Assembly (NCBI RefSeq): GCF_039871875.1
Contig: NZ_JBDPMD010000001.1
Coordinates: 248,001-312,000, forward strand
DNA length: 64,000 nucleotides
Direction of reading: 5' to 3'
DNA from: Sphaerisporangium sp039871875
Lineage (GTDB): Bacteria > Actinomycetota > Actinomycetes > Streptosporangiales > Streptosporangiaceae
The notes under the pieces were generated by a model. The model saw only the letters and a list, made by a program, of their open reading frames with translations. It did not search any database and was not told where the DNA came from. The translations under genes were made by a program, and so were the position numbers. How positions within the stretch are numbered: the stretch's first letter is position 1; each line of letters begins with the position of its first letter. This document shows, piece by piece, positions 39,089 to 46,572 of the stretch.

Positions 39089-40429
39089 TCAGCCCGCCGC
39101 CTTCTGTCCCGCCTCGACGAACTTCTGCCAGGCCTGGTCGTAGGGCACCGCGCCCTGGTCCATGCCGATGACGACCTGCTCGACGGCCGCCTTCACCTGG
39201 GCGTGCTTCTCACCGAGGAAGGTCGGCTGGAGGCTCTTGATGGACGGGCCGAAGATCTCGCCGATCGGCGCGTTGTTGAAGTACTCGTTCTTGGCGCTCT
39301 GCAGCTCGGGGTTGTCCTGCGCCGGGATGGTGCTCGGAAGGTTGCCGCCCTCCTTGAACGCCATCAGCTGGGCCTCGGGGCTGGTCAGGTAGCTGGCCAG
39401 CTCGGCGGCCTCCTTCGGGTGCTTGGACTGCTTGGGCACGGCCAGCCAGGAGCCGCCCCAGTTGCCGCCGCCGCCGGGCACGGTCGCGACGTCCCACTTG
39501 CCCTTGAACTCGTCGCCGGCGGTGCCGGACACCACGCCGAGCATCCAGCCCGGGCAGCCGAGGGTGGCGAACTGCGACTTGACGAACCCGGTGTTCCACG
39601 GGTCGGTGAAGTTCTGCAGCTTGGCGGTGAGACCCGCCTTGCTGATCTGCTGGGTGAAGTCGAAGGCGGTCTTCACCGCGGGGTTCTTGTCGGCGATCAG
39701 CTGCTGGTTCTTGTCGAAGTAGGTGACGTTGCCGTTCTTGGCGGCCTCCTGCGACAGCACCACGTTGTAGATGGTGTTGACGCTGTCGACGAACTTCGCG
39801 TCCTTGACCTTGCCCTGGAACTGCTGGCCGACCTTGATGAAGTCGTCCCACGTCTTCCACAGCCCGGACACCTCGGCCCGGTCGGTGGGCAGGCCCGCCT
39901 TCTTGAACAGGTCGGTGCGGTAGCAGATGCTCATGCCGCCGACGTCGGTGCCGAGGGCGAACAGCTTGCCGTCGGAGTTGATGCCGTTCTCCCACTTCCA
40001 CGCGGGGAAGTCGGCCTGGCGGCTCTGGAGCCCGTACTGGGCGAGGTCGGTGAAGAACTGGGGGCGCGCCTTGGCGAGGCCCATGCCGCCCTCGTCGATG
40101 CCGACGACGTCACCGGCACCCGTGCCGGACTGCAGCCACTGCAGCATCTGCGGCCAGTAGACGTTCTCGAAGCTGTCGGTCAGGTTGTTGTACTTGACCT
40201 GGACGTTCGGGTGGTCGGCGTTCCACTTCTCCACGGCGGCCTTGTAACCGAAGTTGGTGCCGCCGCCGAAGGTCTGCAGAGTAAGGGTGATCTTCTCCGG
40301 TGCCGCGGACGAGGCACCGCCGCCTTCGCCGCCTCCGCCGCCGGACGAGCATGCGGCGCTGGTGACGAGCGCGGCGGTCATCACCGATGCGACCGCGAGC
40401 ATCCTGCCGCGGCGCATTGTGTTCATCAT
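39089..40429 (-). CDS. cebE: Cellobiose-binding lipoprotein CebE
   Basis: This 446-residue extracellular solute-binding lipoprotein has signal peptide residues 1-26 and lipobox TSAAC with Cys near 27, followed by a Gly-rich spacer. The mature protein is a family-1 sugar-binding protein with many surface Trp/Phe/Tyr (YWPQMLQWL, WKWENG, GNWGGSWLAVP) suited to stacking on glucose rings. ATG has GAGAGGGG seven bases before it. It is the first gene of the ceb operon. Two perfect CebR boxes lie 131 and 261 bases upstream. It should deliver cellobiose or cello-oligosaccharides to CebF/CebG. Confidence 0.92.
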   Translation of the reverse strand: MMNTMRRGRMLAVASVMTAALVTSAACSSGGGGGEGGGASSAAPEKITLTLQTFGGGTNFGYKAAVEKWNADHPNVQVKYNNLTDSFENVYWPQMLQWLQSGTGAGDVVGIDEGGMGLAKARPQFFTDLAQYGLQSRQADFPAWKWENGINSDGKLFALGTDVGGMSICYRTDLFKKAGLPTDRAEVSGLWKTWDDFIKVGQQFQGKVKDAKFVDSVNTIYNVVLSQEAAKNGNVTYFDKNQQLIADKNPAVKTAFDFTQQISKAGLTAKLQNFTDPWNTGFVKSQFATLGCPGWMLGVVSGTAGDEFKGKWDVATVPGGGGNWGGSWLAVPKQSKHPKEAAELASYLTSPEAQLMAFKEGGNLPSTIPAQDNPELQSAKNEYFNNAPIGEIFGPSIKSLQPTFLGEKHAQVKAAVEQVVIGMDQGAVPYDQAWQKFVEAGQKAAG

Positions 40430-40560
40430 TCCGGACCCCTCTCAAGGTGGTTGCCCGATCATTGGGAGATGCATCGAGGGCCGGCCCCGACAGTCGGGCC
40501 CCGCGATGTGCTGGATCCCTCAAGTCGTGAACCGCGGGGCATGGTCCCGCGGGCGAGATT

Positions 40561-40574
40561 TGGGAGCGCTCCCA
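40561..40574. promoter_or_regulatory. CebR-type operator, proximal to cebE
   Basis: TGGGAGCGCTCCCA is a perfect CebR box 131 bases upstream of the cebE start. It is the nearer of two boxes in the 429-bp gap 40430-40858, which contains no gene. Confidence 0.87.
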
Positions 40575-40690
40575 CGAAGAGTCCCCGATGGGCAACGCTG
40601 GCGTCAATATGCCGAAACCTAACTGTTACTCCTGGGGTTCCCAGAAGCGCGGAATGCGATGATAAGCGGCAAAAAGGCCATTGCCGGTAT

Positions 40691-40704
40691 TGGGAGCGCT
40701 CCCA
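40691..40704. promoter_or_regulatory. CebR-type operator, distal to cebE
   Basis: This second perfect TGGGAGCGCTCCCA palindrome starts exactly 130 bp from the proximal box (40561 to 40691). Two identical boxes could allow looping or control of two promoters. The intervening sequence is A/T-richer than average. Confidence 0.85.
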
Positions 40705-40744
40705 TCGCTACCGGACAGTCTTCCGCGGAAGAAGACATGGAGAT

Positions 40745-40788
40745 GCCGCCGTACGGCCGGTTGCGGGCTGATTCGGCCGTACGGCGGC
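40745..40788. terminator. 15-bp perfect hairpin downstream of the CHAP gene
   Basis: Arms GCCGCCGTACGGCCG / CGGCCGTACGGCGGC enclose a 14-base loop. It lies about 70 bp past the leftward CHAP-protein stop and before the cebE control region. It is the second of two stacked terminators insulating the two units. Confidence 0.75.
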
Positions 40789-40793
40789 GGGGA

Positions 40794-40836
40794 GGGCGGG
40801 CGTCCCATGGGAGTGGGTGAGCCGGGACGCCCGCCC
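40794..40836. terminator. 13-bp perfect hairpin downstream of the CHAP gene
   Basis: Arms GGGCGGGCGTCCC / GGGACGCCCGCCC enclose a 17-base loop about 22 bp past the CHAP-protein stop. With its neighbour it forms a double terminator. Confidence 0.75.
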
Positions 40837-40858
40837 GGCTACGGCGGGGGGACCGCCG

Positions 40859-41536
40859 TCAGGCCGCGTACGCGGGGTAGCCGTAGCCGGCCACCTGGTA
40901 GGTCGGGCGGGTGCGGACCTCGACCTTGCCGTTGCCCGTGTTGCCCTCGACGGTCTCGATGGTGCCGTCGCCGTTGTCCTTGACGACGAAGCCGACGTGG
41001 TCGATGCCCTCGATGCCGCCGCCGTTCCAGTCGAAGAACACCACGGCGCCGGGCTTCGGCACGCTGCCGAAGCGGCCCTTGGACTCGAACCACTTGGCGT
41101 GCTGCACGGTGTAGGCGTCCTGGCCCATCGTGTCCTGGAGGCCGAGCTGCTCGCCGACCCAGGAGACGAACATGTCGCACCACGGGGCGTTGGCGTAGTC
41201 GGCGATCCTGCCGGTGTCCCTGGCGATGGTCTGGAGCGCGCGCGGGCTGCTCATGTACCAGGCCTGGAACTTGGTGCCGCCACCGAGGCTGTTCTCGGAG
41301 ATGCCGACCTGGCTCCTGGCGAGGTCGAGCACCTGCGCGGCGGTGACCCGGGCCGCGGAGCGCGGCTCCCCGTGCGCCTCTGCCGAGGCGACCTTCGCGA
41401 CGGCGTCGCCGGGAGCGGCGTCCGCGTGGGCGAGAGCGGTACCGGTCACCACCTGGGCAAGGACCAGCCCGCCGAGGGCCAGTCCGATCGCGCGATGTCG
41501 TGGGGCATCCATGAGTCGCTGCGTGAACGATGACAA
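40859..41536 (-). CDS. Secreted CHAP-domain cell-wall hydrolase
   Basis: This 225-residue secreted protein has a signal peptide at about residues 9-40, a short helical region (VTAAQVLDLARSQVG) and a C-terminal CHAP amidase/peptidase domain. The catalytic Cys is in NAPWCDMFVSWV near residue 120 and His in GIDHVGFV near 183, followed by the VEGNTGNG strand. It should cleave peptidoglycan crosslinks or stems. The start is probably TTG 41536, because AAGGAG lies seven bases before it; an ATG eight codons later has no ribosome-binding site. A ydaO-type riboswitch lies immediately upstream, an arrangement known for actinobacterial wall hydrolases. Confidence 0.88.
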   Translation of the reverse strand: MSSFTQRLMDAPRHRAIGLALGGLVLAQVVTGTALAHADAAPGDAVAKVASAEAHGEPRSAARVTAAQVLDLARSQVGISENSLGGGTKFQAWYMSSPRALQTIARDTGRIADYANAPWCDMFVSWVGEQLGLQDTMGQDAYTVQHAKWFESKGRFGSVPKPGAVVFFDWNGGGIEGIDHVGFVVKDNGDGTIETVEGNTGNGKVEVRTRPTYQVAGYGYPAYAA

Positions 41537-41550
41537 AGGGAGACTCCTTC

Positions 41551-41690
41551 TTCCAAAGGCGCCTACCGGGTTAGCTGACGGGTTCGGGCCTGGAAGACGC
41601 CCTACAGCGCGTCCGTGGGAACGACGCGCCGATTCACCCCGAAAGAAGTGGGTCCCCGGCTCCGCGAGAAAGCGGACTCGGCGTCCGGAA
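41551..41690 (-). ncRNA. c-di-AMP riboswitch (ydaO/yuaA type)
   Basis: The leader of the CHAP gene, read leftward, contains the conserved ydaO blocks in order. GGAGCCGGGGACCCA comes first, then GGGGTGAATCG about a dozen bases later. The 3' block follows (CCGAACCCGTCAGCTAACC, then CGGTAGGC). Closing-stem complementarity joins TTCC..GCC at the 5' side with GGC..GGAA at the 3' side. The element ends directly before the AAGGAG ribosome-binding site. The family senses cyclic di-AMP and usually turns wall-hydrolase genes off when it is abundant. Confidence 0.88.
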
Positions 41691-41972
41691 CGTGTCGGCG
41701 GGAGAGGGATCTCCGCGGCGGACCGGCCTCGCTCCGGCGATCTCCACCCAGGCGGAACTCCCTCGGCGGGACGTTCCTCCAGGTGGAGTCCCCCCACAGT
41801 AATACATCGGACAAAGAGCCGCAAACAGGACAAACCACTCATGCCGTTCCGGCCCGGAGTCGGCAAATCTTGGGTCCGTGCTCACCCCCGGACCGCATGA
41901 CCTTCGCCTGTTGTCCGCCGTTCACCGCACGTTACCCGTCACGTAGCGTCGTGGCACTAGATTGCCTGCGTC
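41691..41972. other. Divergent promoter region
   Basis: About 280 bp lie between the riboswitch and the rightward glycosyltransferase-like gene. It must hold the promoter of the riboswitch transcript and probably that of the rightward pair. The stretch 41800-41850 is A/T-richer. No gene is visible. Confidence 0.5.
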
Positions 41973-43004
41973 GTGAACGTCTCATTACCCGGCGTGGAGA
42001 GGATCGGTCGAAGCCGCGTGCGGGAGCAGGGGTCGGCCGTCGCCTGGGTGGAGTCGCCTCTCCAGTTGCTCTGCGCGGTCGAGGCGCGGCACGCCGGACT
42101 GGTGGGGCCCGAATTCCAGGTGGTGGCCAGGGCGAAGCTGCCGGGCCTGCGGGTGACCCGCAGGGAGCTGGCCGCCCTCGCCCTGCCCGAAGGCCTGCGG
42201 CTGTCCACCGCCGACGACCACATGCCCCGTCCGGGCCGCCGTGAGTCGTGGGTGCTCGGGGACGCCTTCTCCGGCCGCATGCAGCTCACCTCGCTCGGCG
42301 CCGCGCCGCGCCGCCTGGTGGTGGTCGACGACGGCCTCGCCACCATCCGGCTGCTGGAGCTGCTCACCGCCCGGCCCGGCACGCCGCTGCTGCGCGCCCG
42401 GGCCAGCGCCACCTGGACGCGCCGCGCCCTCGGCGCCGCCGCCTCGCTGCGGCTGCGCGCCGCCGCCCGGTCCGGCCGGCTGACGATCTTCACCGCCCTG
42501 CCCGTCCCGGACGGCCTCGCCGCGTCCGTACGGGGGATCGGGATCGACCTGGTCACCCACGACTTCGCGTGGCTGCGCTCCCAGCCCGCCGTCGCGCACC
42601 CCCGGCCGCCCGAGAGCACCGTCGTGCTCGGCACCTCGCTGGTGCGCAACGGCCTGATCCACCGGGATCGTTATCTTTCCTGGCTCTTCGCACTGGAAGG
42701 TCCGGTAGCCTACTACCCGCACCGCCGGGAGGATCCCGGGGACCTGGCCGCGGTACGTGACCACCCGGGAGTCACCGTGTACGACGGCGGGGCGCCGGTC
42801 GAGATGACGCTGCGCGATCTGCGTCCCGGCCAGCGTGTGCTCAGTCTTCCCTCCACCGCGGTGACCTCGCTGCGCGTGCTGCTGTCGGCGCGCGGCGTGC
42901 GGGTGGAGACCGTCGACGTCCCGGACGACTGGTGGACGCCATCGGCCACCGACTCGCTCCGGTCGCACCTCCAGATGTTCGCGCACGAAAGGGCTGCTCC
43001 TTGA
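41973..43004 (+). CDS. Putative glycosyltransferase of the sialic-acid locus
   Basis: This protein of about 343 residues begins, after an uncertain leader, with AWVESPLQLLCAVEA. That resembles the SPxQLLNxxE start of polysialyltransferase/GT52-like GT-B enzymes. VVDDG and SLPSTAVTSLRVLLS near the C-terminus fit a nucleotide-sugar-binding half. There is no signal peptide or transmembrane helix. GTG 41973 has no clear ribosome-binding site, and a GTG at 42018 is an alternative start. The next gene starts within its stop codon. Neighbours make nonulosonic acid, so transfer of sialic-acid-like sugars is the best guess. Confidence 0.6.
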   Translation: MNVSLPGVERIGRSRVREQGSAVAWVESPLQLLCAVEARHAGLVGPEFQVVARAKLPGLRVTRRELAALALPEGLRLSTADDHMPRPGRRESWVLGDAFSGRMQLTSLGAAPRRLVVVDDGLATIRLLELLTARPGTPLLRARASATWTRRALGAAASLRLRAAARSGRLTIFTALPVPDGLAASVRGIGIDLVTHDFAWLRSQPAVAHPRPPESTVVLGTSLVRNGLIHRDRYLSWLFALEGPVAYYPHRREDPGDLAAVRDHPGVTVYDGGAPVEMTLRDLRPGQRVLSLPSTAVTSLRVLLSARGVRVETVDVPDDWWTPSATDSLRSHLQMFAHERAAP

Positions 43005-44221
43005 CCCGGGTTCTCGCCGTCGCCGACTCCGACAGCTATCTGAAGTGGGCGGCGGGCCTGCTCGACCAACTCCCGGCGGAATGGACGCGGACGCTCGCCG
43101 TCGTGCGCACGCCGATCACCCCGTCCCCCGCGCAGATCGCGGCCGCGGTCAGCGGCACCCGCCTCGGCGCGGGTGAGCCGCCGGCCGTGACCTCCGCGCG
43201 CGGCCTGCGCCGCCTCGCCGAGCGCACCAGGCCCGACGTGGTGCTGGTGGCCTGCACGGGGCCGGTGGTGGACGTGCTGGTCAGCGGCGTGTTCGGCGGC
43301 ATGAGCCCGCGGCCGGTGTTCGTGTCGGGCCTGCCCGGCATCTCGATCCCCGCCACCGAGAAGGCATGGCTGTACCGCGGCGGGTGCGACGTGTTCGTCG
43401 TGCACAGCGGCAAGGAGGTCGCCGAGTTCGGCCGCATCGGCAAGGAGCTCGGCGCGGCCGGCACCGTCGCCCTCGCCCGGCTGCCCTACCTCGACCACGT
43501 CGTCACTCGCCCGGCGTCGACCGGGACCGGCGACCGGGTGGTGTTCGCGACCCAGGCGAAGGTGCCGCGGCGTCGCGAGGAGCGCGAGGGCATCCTGGTC
43601 GCCCTCGCCGCGCTGGCCGCCCGCCGTCCCGACCTGGACGTCGTGGTGAAGCTGCGGGCGCTGGAGACCGAGCGGCAGACCCACAACGAGCGGCACCACT
43701 ACGAGCGGCTGTGGCGCGACCTCGTCGCGGCGGGCGTCGTGCCCCCCGGCGCGGTGCGGTTCGCCGCGGGCGCGATGCACGAGCACCTGGCCGCGGCGGC
43801 GGGTTTCGTCACGGTCAGCTCCACCGCGGCGCTGGAGGCGATCGCCGCCGAGGTGCCGCTGCTGGTGCTGTCGGACTTCGGGGTCAGCGCCGAGATGATC
43901 AACCTGGTGTTCGAGGACAGCGGCTGCCTCGGCACCCTTGAGGACCTGACCTCCGCGGGCTTCCGGCGGCCCACCCCCGCCTGGTGCGACGCCAACTACT
44001 TCCACGACTCCGCGGTCAGCGACTGGGTGCCCCGGGTGGCCGCCCTGGTGGAGGAGGCCAGGGCCGGGCGCCTCGCCCCGGTGCGCCCCCTGCTGGACGG
44101 CCCCGCCCACGCCGCCGCCCGCCGCCGCGCCCGCCTGCGCGTGGAGCTCCCGCCGAACGTCCTGCGCGCCGGCTACCGCGCCAGCCGCCGCGTCCGCCGC
44201 TACCTGAAGGCGATCTCCTGA
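43001..44221 (+). CDS. Putative glycosyltransferase (DUF6716-like)
   Basis: This 406-residue cytoplasmic protein has a GT-B-like layout. The N-terminal half has VLAVADSDSYLKWAAGLLDQL and VFVSGLPGISIPATEKAW, and the C-terminal half has VVFATQAKVPRRREER, a DVVVKLRALETERQTHNE block, and VTVSSTAALEAIAAEVPLLVLSDFG. That last part is the usual sugar-nucleotide pocket of capsule-type transferases. TTG 43001 overlaps the upstream stop and has AAAGGG nearby. A basic C-terminal tail suggests membrane association. It is co-transcribed with the preceding gene and ends at a strong bidirectional terminator. The family name is from memory and is uncertain. Confidence 0.6.
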   Translation: MTRVLAVADSDSYLKWAAGLLDQLPAEWTRTLAVVRTPITPSPAQIAAAVSGTRLGAGEPPAVTSARGLRRLAERTRPDVVLVACTGPVVDVLVSGVFGGMSPRPVFVSGLPGISIPATEKAWLYRGGCDVFVVHSGKEVAEFGRIGKELGAAGTVALARLPYLDHVVTRPASTGTGDRVVFATQAKVPRRREEREGILVALAALAARRPDLDVVVKLRALETERQTHNERHHYERLWRDLVAAGVVPPGAVRFAAGAMHEHLAAAAGFVTVSSTAALEAIAAEVPLLVLSDFGVSAEMINLVFEDSGCLGTLEDLTSAGFRRPTPAWCDANYFHDSAVSDWVPRVAALVEEARAGRLAPVRPLLDGPAHAAARRRARLRVELPPNVLRAGYRASRRVRRYLKAIS

Positions 44222-44236
44222 CGAAAGCCCCGCACG

Positions 44237-44275
44237 CACGCGGCGGTGGTCACATTCCGTGACCACCGCCGCGTG
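44237..44275. terminator. 17-bp bidirectional terminator
   Basis: Perfect arms CACGCGGCGGTGGTCAC / GTGACCACCGCCGCGTG surround the loop ATTCC. It fills the 78-bp gap between two convergent glycosyltransferase genes and can serve both. Confidence 0.85.
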
Positions 44276-44299
44276 CTGTTTCGAGAGGGTCCCGCGGGC

Positions 44300-45574
44300 T
44301 CAGCGGGTGAGGGCGCGGCGCAGGCGGCTGAGGGCGCCGCCGCGGCCGGGGCGTCGGGGCGGGGAGTCGATGAGGCCGAGCGCGCCGAGGCGGCGGTTCT
44401 TGAAGTAGCGGGCCTGCGGGCCGTGGGCGGCGAGGTAGCGCACCGCGGCCTCGCGCAGCTCCGGGTACTGCTCGCTCTGCATGCAGTACCCGACCGCCTC
44501 CACCAGGCCGGGCAGGTCGGCGGCCGGTGGGTCGGTGATCGAGCCGTCGCGGGCCAGCCGGGGCAGGGTGGCGTCGATGATCGTGGCCGGGATCCGGTTG
44601 CTGTTCTCGTACGGCGAGAGCCGTTCGAGCACGGTCTCGCAGCCCATGGTGGCGACCGGCGCGCCGAACAGCCGGTGCGAGGTGACGAGGGCGGTGGAGA
44701 AGCACCCCACGACCAGCCGGGGGCGCAGCGCCTTGACGCACACCTCGGCGGGCACGGTCTCCGGCGCGACCCGTAGTTCCACCCCGAGCGCGGCCGCCGC
44801 CGACCGCATGCGCCGGGCGTGCCGCCGCCCGGCCGCCGGGTGGGGCTTGAACAGCACGGTCCTGTGCCCGCGCGCCACGACCGCCTCCAGCATGGCCGCG
44901 TGCGTCGCGGCCTCCTCGTCGTCGGTGAGGATGCCGAGCGCCGCGAGGTACTGCCCGAGGATCACCACCTCGCCCTCCAGGCCCTCGGGCGCGTTGATCG
45001 CCCCGATGACCTCGGCGAACGCGGCGTCCGGCACGGCCTGCGGCGCCACCCTGGCCTCACGCAGCAGCAGCGGCGCGAGGCCGGGCACCAGGTCCAGGTG
45101 CAGCAGCCGGGTGATGCGCCCGGCGATCTCCGTCGGCAGCGGGTCGCGGGTCGGGCCGTAGCTCATCAGCCCGTCGGAGTACACCGTGATCGGGCAGTCG
45201 CGGATCAGCGCCGCCAGCGTGCGTGACGGCGGCACCGCGATCGACTCCACCACCAGCTCGGACGGCCCGTCGCCGAGACCGAGGTCACCGCGCAGCAGCC
45301 GCCCGAGCATCGGCAGCTCGGCCTGGCGGGCCTTCCAGTCCGACGGGTGCAGCGGCGCCACGATCTCGTTCCACGACCGCACGTCGTCGAACCGGGACCG
45401 GATCGCCGCGAAGCCCTCGGTCTCGTCCACCCCGGGGGTGATCTCCGGGATGGCGGCGTTGTTCGACACCAGCAGCAGCCTGCGCCCGGCGCGCGGCCCG
45501 AACCGCCCGTCGTCGATGGCGGCGGCCAGGGTCATCGCGCCGAACAGCGTCGAGCTGTAGAAGACCTGGGTCAC
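44300..45574 (-). CDS. Polysialyltransferase-family glycosyltransferase
   Basis: This 424-residue protein resembles the alpha-2,8-polysialyltransferase family. It starts TQVFYSSTLFGAMTLAAAIDDG, the central part has EVVILGQYLAALGIL, and the conserved donor-site blocks are VLFKPHPAAG near residue 265 and GCFSTALVTSHRLFG near 310. Such enzymes add CMP-activated sialic acid to a glycan acceptor. The tail is strongly basic, suggesting peripheral membrane binding. GTG 45574 overlaps the GT2 stop as GTGA. It is the last gene of the leftward nonulosonic-acid operon. Confidence 0.8.
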   Translation of the reverse strand: MTQVFYSSTLFGAMTLAAAIDDGRFGPRAGRRLLLVSNNAAIPEITPGVDETEGFAAIRSRFDDVRSWNEIVAPLHPSDWKARQAELPMLGRLLRGDLGLGDGPSELVVESIAVPPSRTLAALIRDCPITVYSDGLMSYGPTRDPLPTEIAGRITRLLHLDLVPGLAPLLLREARVAPQAVPDAAFAEVIGAINAPEGLEGEVVILGQYLAALGILTDDEEAATHAAMLEAVVARGHRTVLFKPHPAAGRRHARRMRSAAAALGVELRVAPETVPAEVCVKALRPRLVVGCFSTALVTSHRLFGAPVATMGCETVLERLSPYENSNRIPATIIDATLPRLARDGSITDPPAADLPGLVEAVGYCMQSEQYPELREAAVRYLAAHGPQARYFKNRRLGALGLIDSPPRRPGRGGALSRLRRALTR

Positions 45575-46530
45575 GGCAGGCGCACCTCGGCATAAGCGTC
45601 GTGGGGGAGGAGCGGGCGCAACAGCTCGGCCCGCTCTTGTTCCAGCCCGCTGCCCGCCACCAGCGCGGGAGGCAGGCTTGCCAGCACCTCCGAGGCCCGC
45701 GCGGTGAAGCGCCGCAGCAGCTCGGGGGAGTACCGGTCGGACAGCTCCAGGTGGTGGGCCAGCAGCGCGCAGAAGCTGCGCACCGCCTTCGGCATCAGGT
45801 CGTCCTCGTCGCGGACCTGCGCGAACACCAGCTCGAAGGCGTCGAAGAAGTGGAGCTGGCGGGCGTCGCCGATCTGGGTGAGGGAGTTCGGCACGAGCCG
45901 CCGGTAGAACACCCCGGCCAGCGACACCGCCGCGAAGGACCGCGCCTCGCGGTGCAGCCGCCAGATCCACGGCCGGTCCTCGGCGGTGTGCAGGTGGCCG
46001 GGGAACGTCAGCAGGTCGCCGAGCGAGCGCCGGTAGATCCCCGCCCACGCGTAGGGGTAGTCGACCATGGTCTTGGTGTTCAGCGGCAGGATGCCGTCCC
46101 GCGGCGGGAGCACCACCCCACGCCGGTGCTCCGGCGCGCGGTTCAGGGTGCGCTTGCGCCCCTCCACCTGCACGTGGTCCACCCGCACGAAGTCGCACCC
46201 GAGCCCGTCGATGGCCTCGACCAGCTTGGACAGGTACCCCGGCGCCACCCAGTCGTCGCCGTCCAGGAACGTGACGTACCGCCCGGACGCCAGGGACAGC
46301 CCGAGGTTGCGCGCGTCGGCCAGCCCGGCCGCCACCGTGTTGCGCAACACGGTGAGGCCGGGCAGCTCGCCGCGGAAGTCCTCGACGACCTCGGGTGTCT
46401 CGTCCGCCGAGCCGTCGTCGACCACGATGAACTCGAAGTCGGCGCGCGCGTTGCGCACCAGCGAGGTGAGGGCGTCGGCGATGTACGGCTCGACGTCACG
46501 CACCGGCACCACCACGGAAAGGGTGATCAC
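45571..46530 (-). CDS. GT2-family glycosyltransferase
   Basis: This 319-residue GT-A glycosyltransferase has the family-2 start LSVVVPVRDVEPYIADALTSL, nucleotide-binding VVDDGSADET near residue 37, and the metal-binding DxD as LDGDDW near 89. The acceptor-side region has HTAEDRPWIWR (an ED-type catalytic motif). The C-terminal 100 residues are helical. It lies 42 bp after the NeuA/NeuB fusion and is coupled to the polysialyltransferase-type gene. It probably builds the acceptor glycan to which the nonulosonic acid is added. Confidence 0.9.
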   Translation of the reverse strand: MITLSVVVPVRDVEPYIADALTSLVRNARADFEFIVVDDGSADETPEVVEDFRGELPGLTVLRNTVAAGLADARNLGLSLASGRYVTFLDGDDWVAPGYLSKLVEAIDGLGCDFVRVDHVQVEGRKRTLNRAPEHRRGVVLPPRDGILPLNTKTMVDYPYAWAGIYRRSLGDLLTFPGHLHTAEDRPWIWRLHREARSFAAVSLAGVFYRRLVPNSLTQIGDARQLHFFDAFELVFAQVRDEDDLMPKAVRSFCALLAHHLELSDRYSPELLRRFTARASEVLASLPPALVAGSGLEQERAELLRPLLPHDAYAEVRLP

Positions 46531-46572
46531 CGGCGGCCTCCGCGAAGGGTCACTGGTCTCCTCGGCACCCGG

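Noticed and set aside
41973..44221. Assigning the two rightward genes as part of the NRPS locus
   Set aside because: They are separated from it by the CHAP gene with double terminators, and their best resemblance is to sialic-acid-locus transferases.
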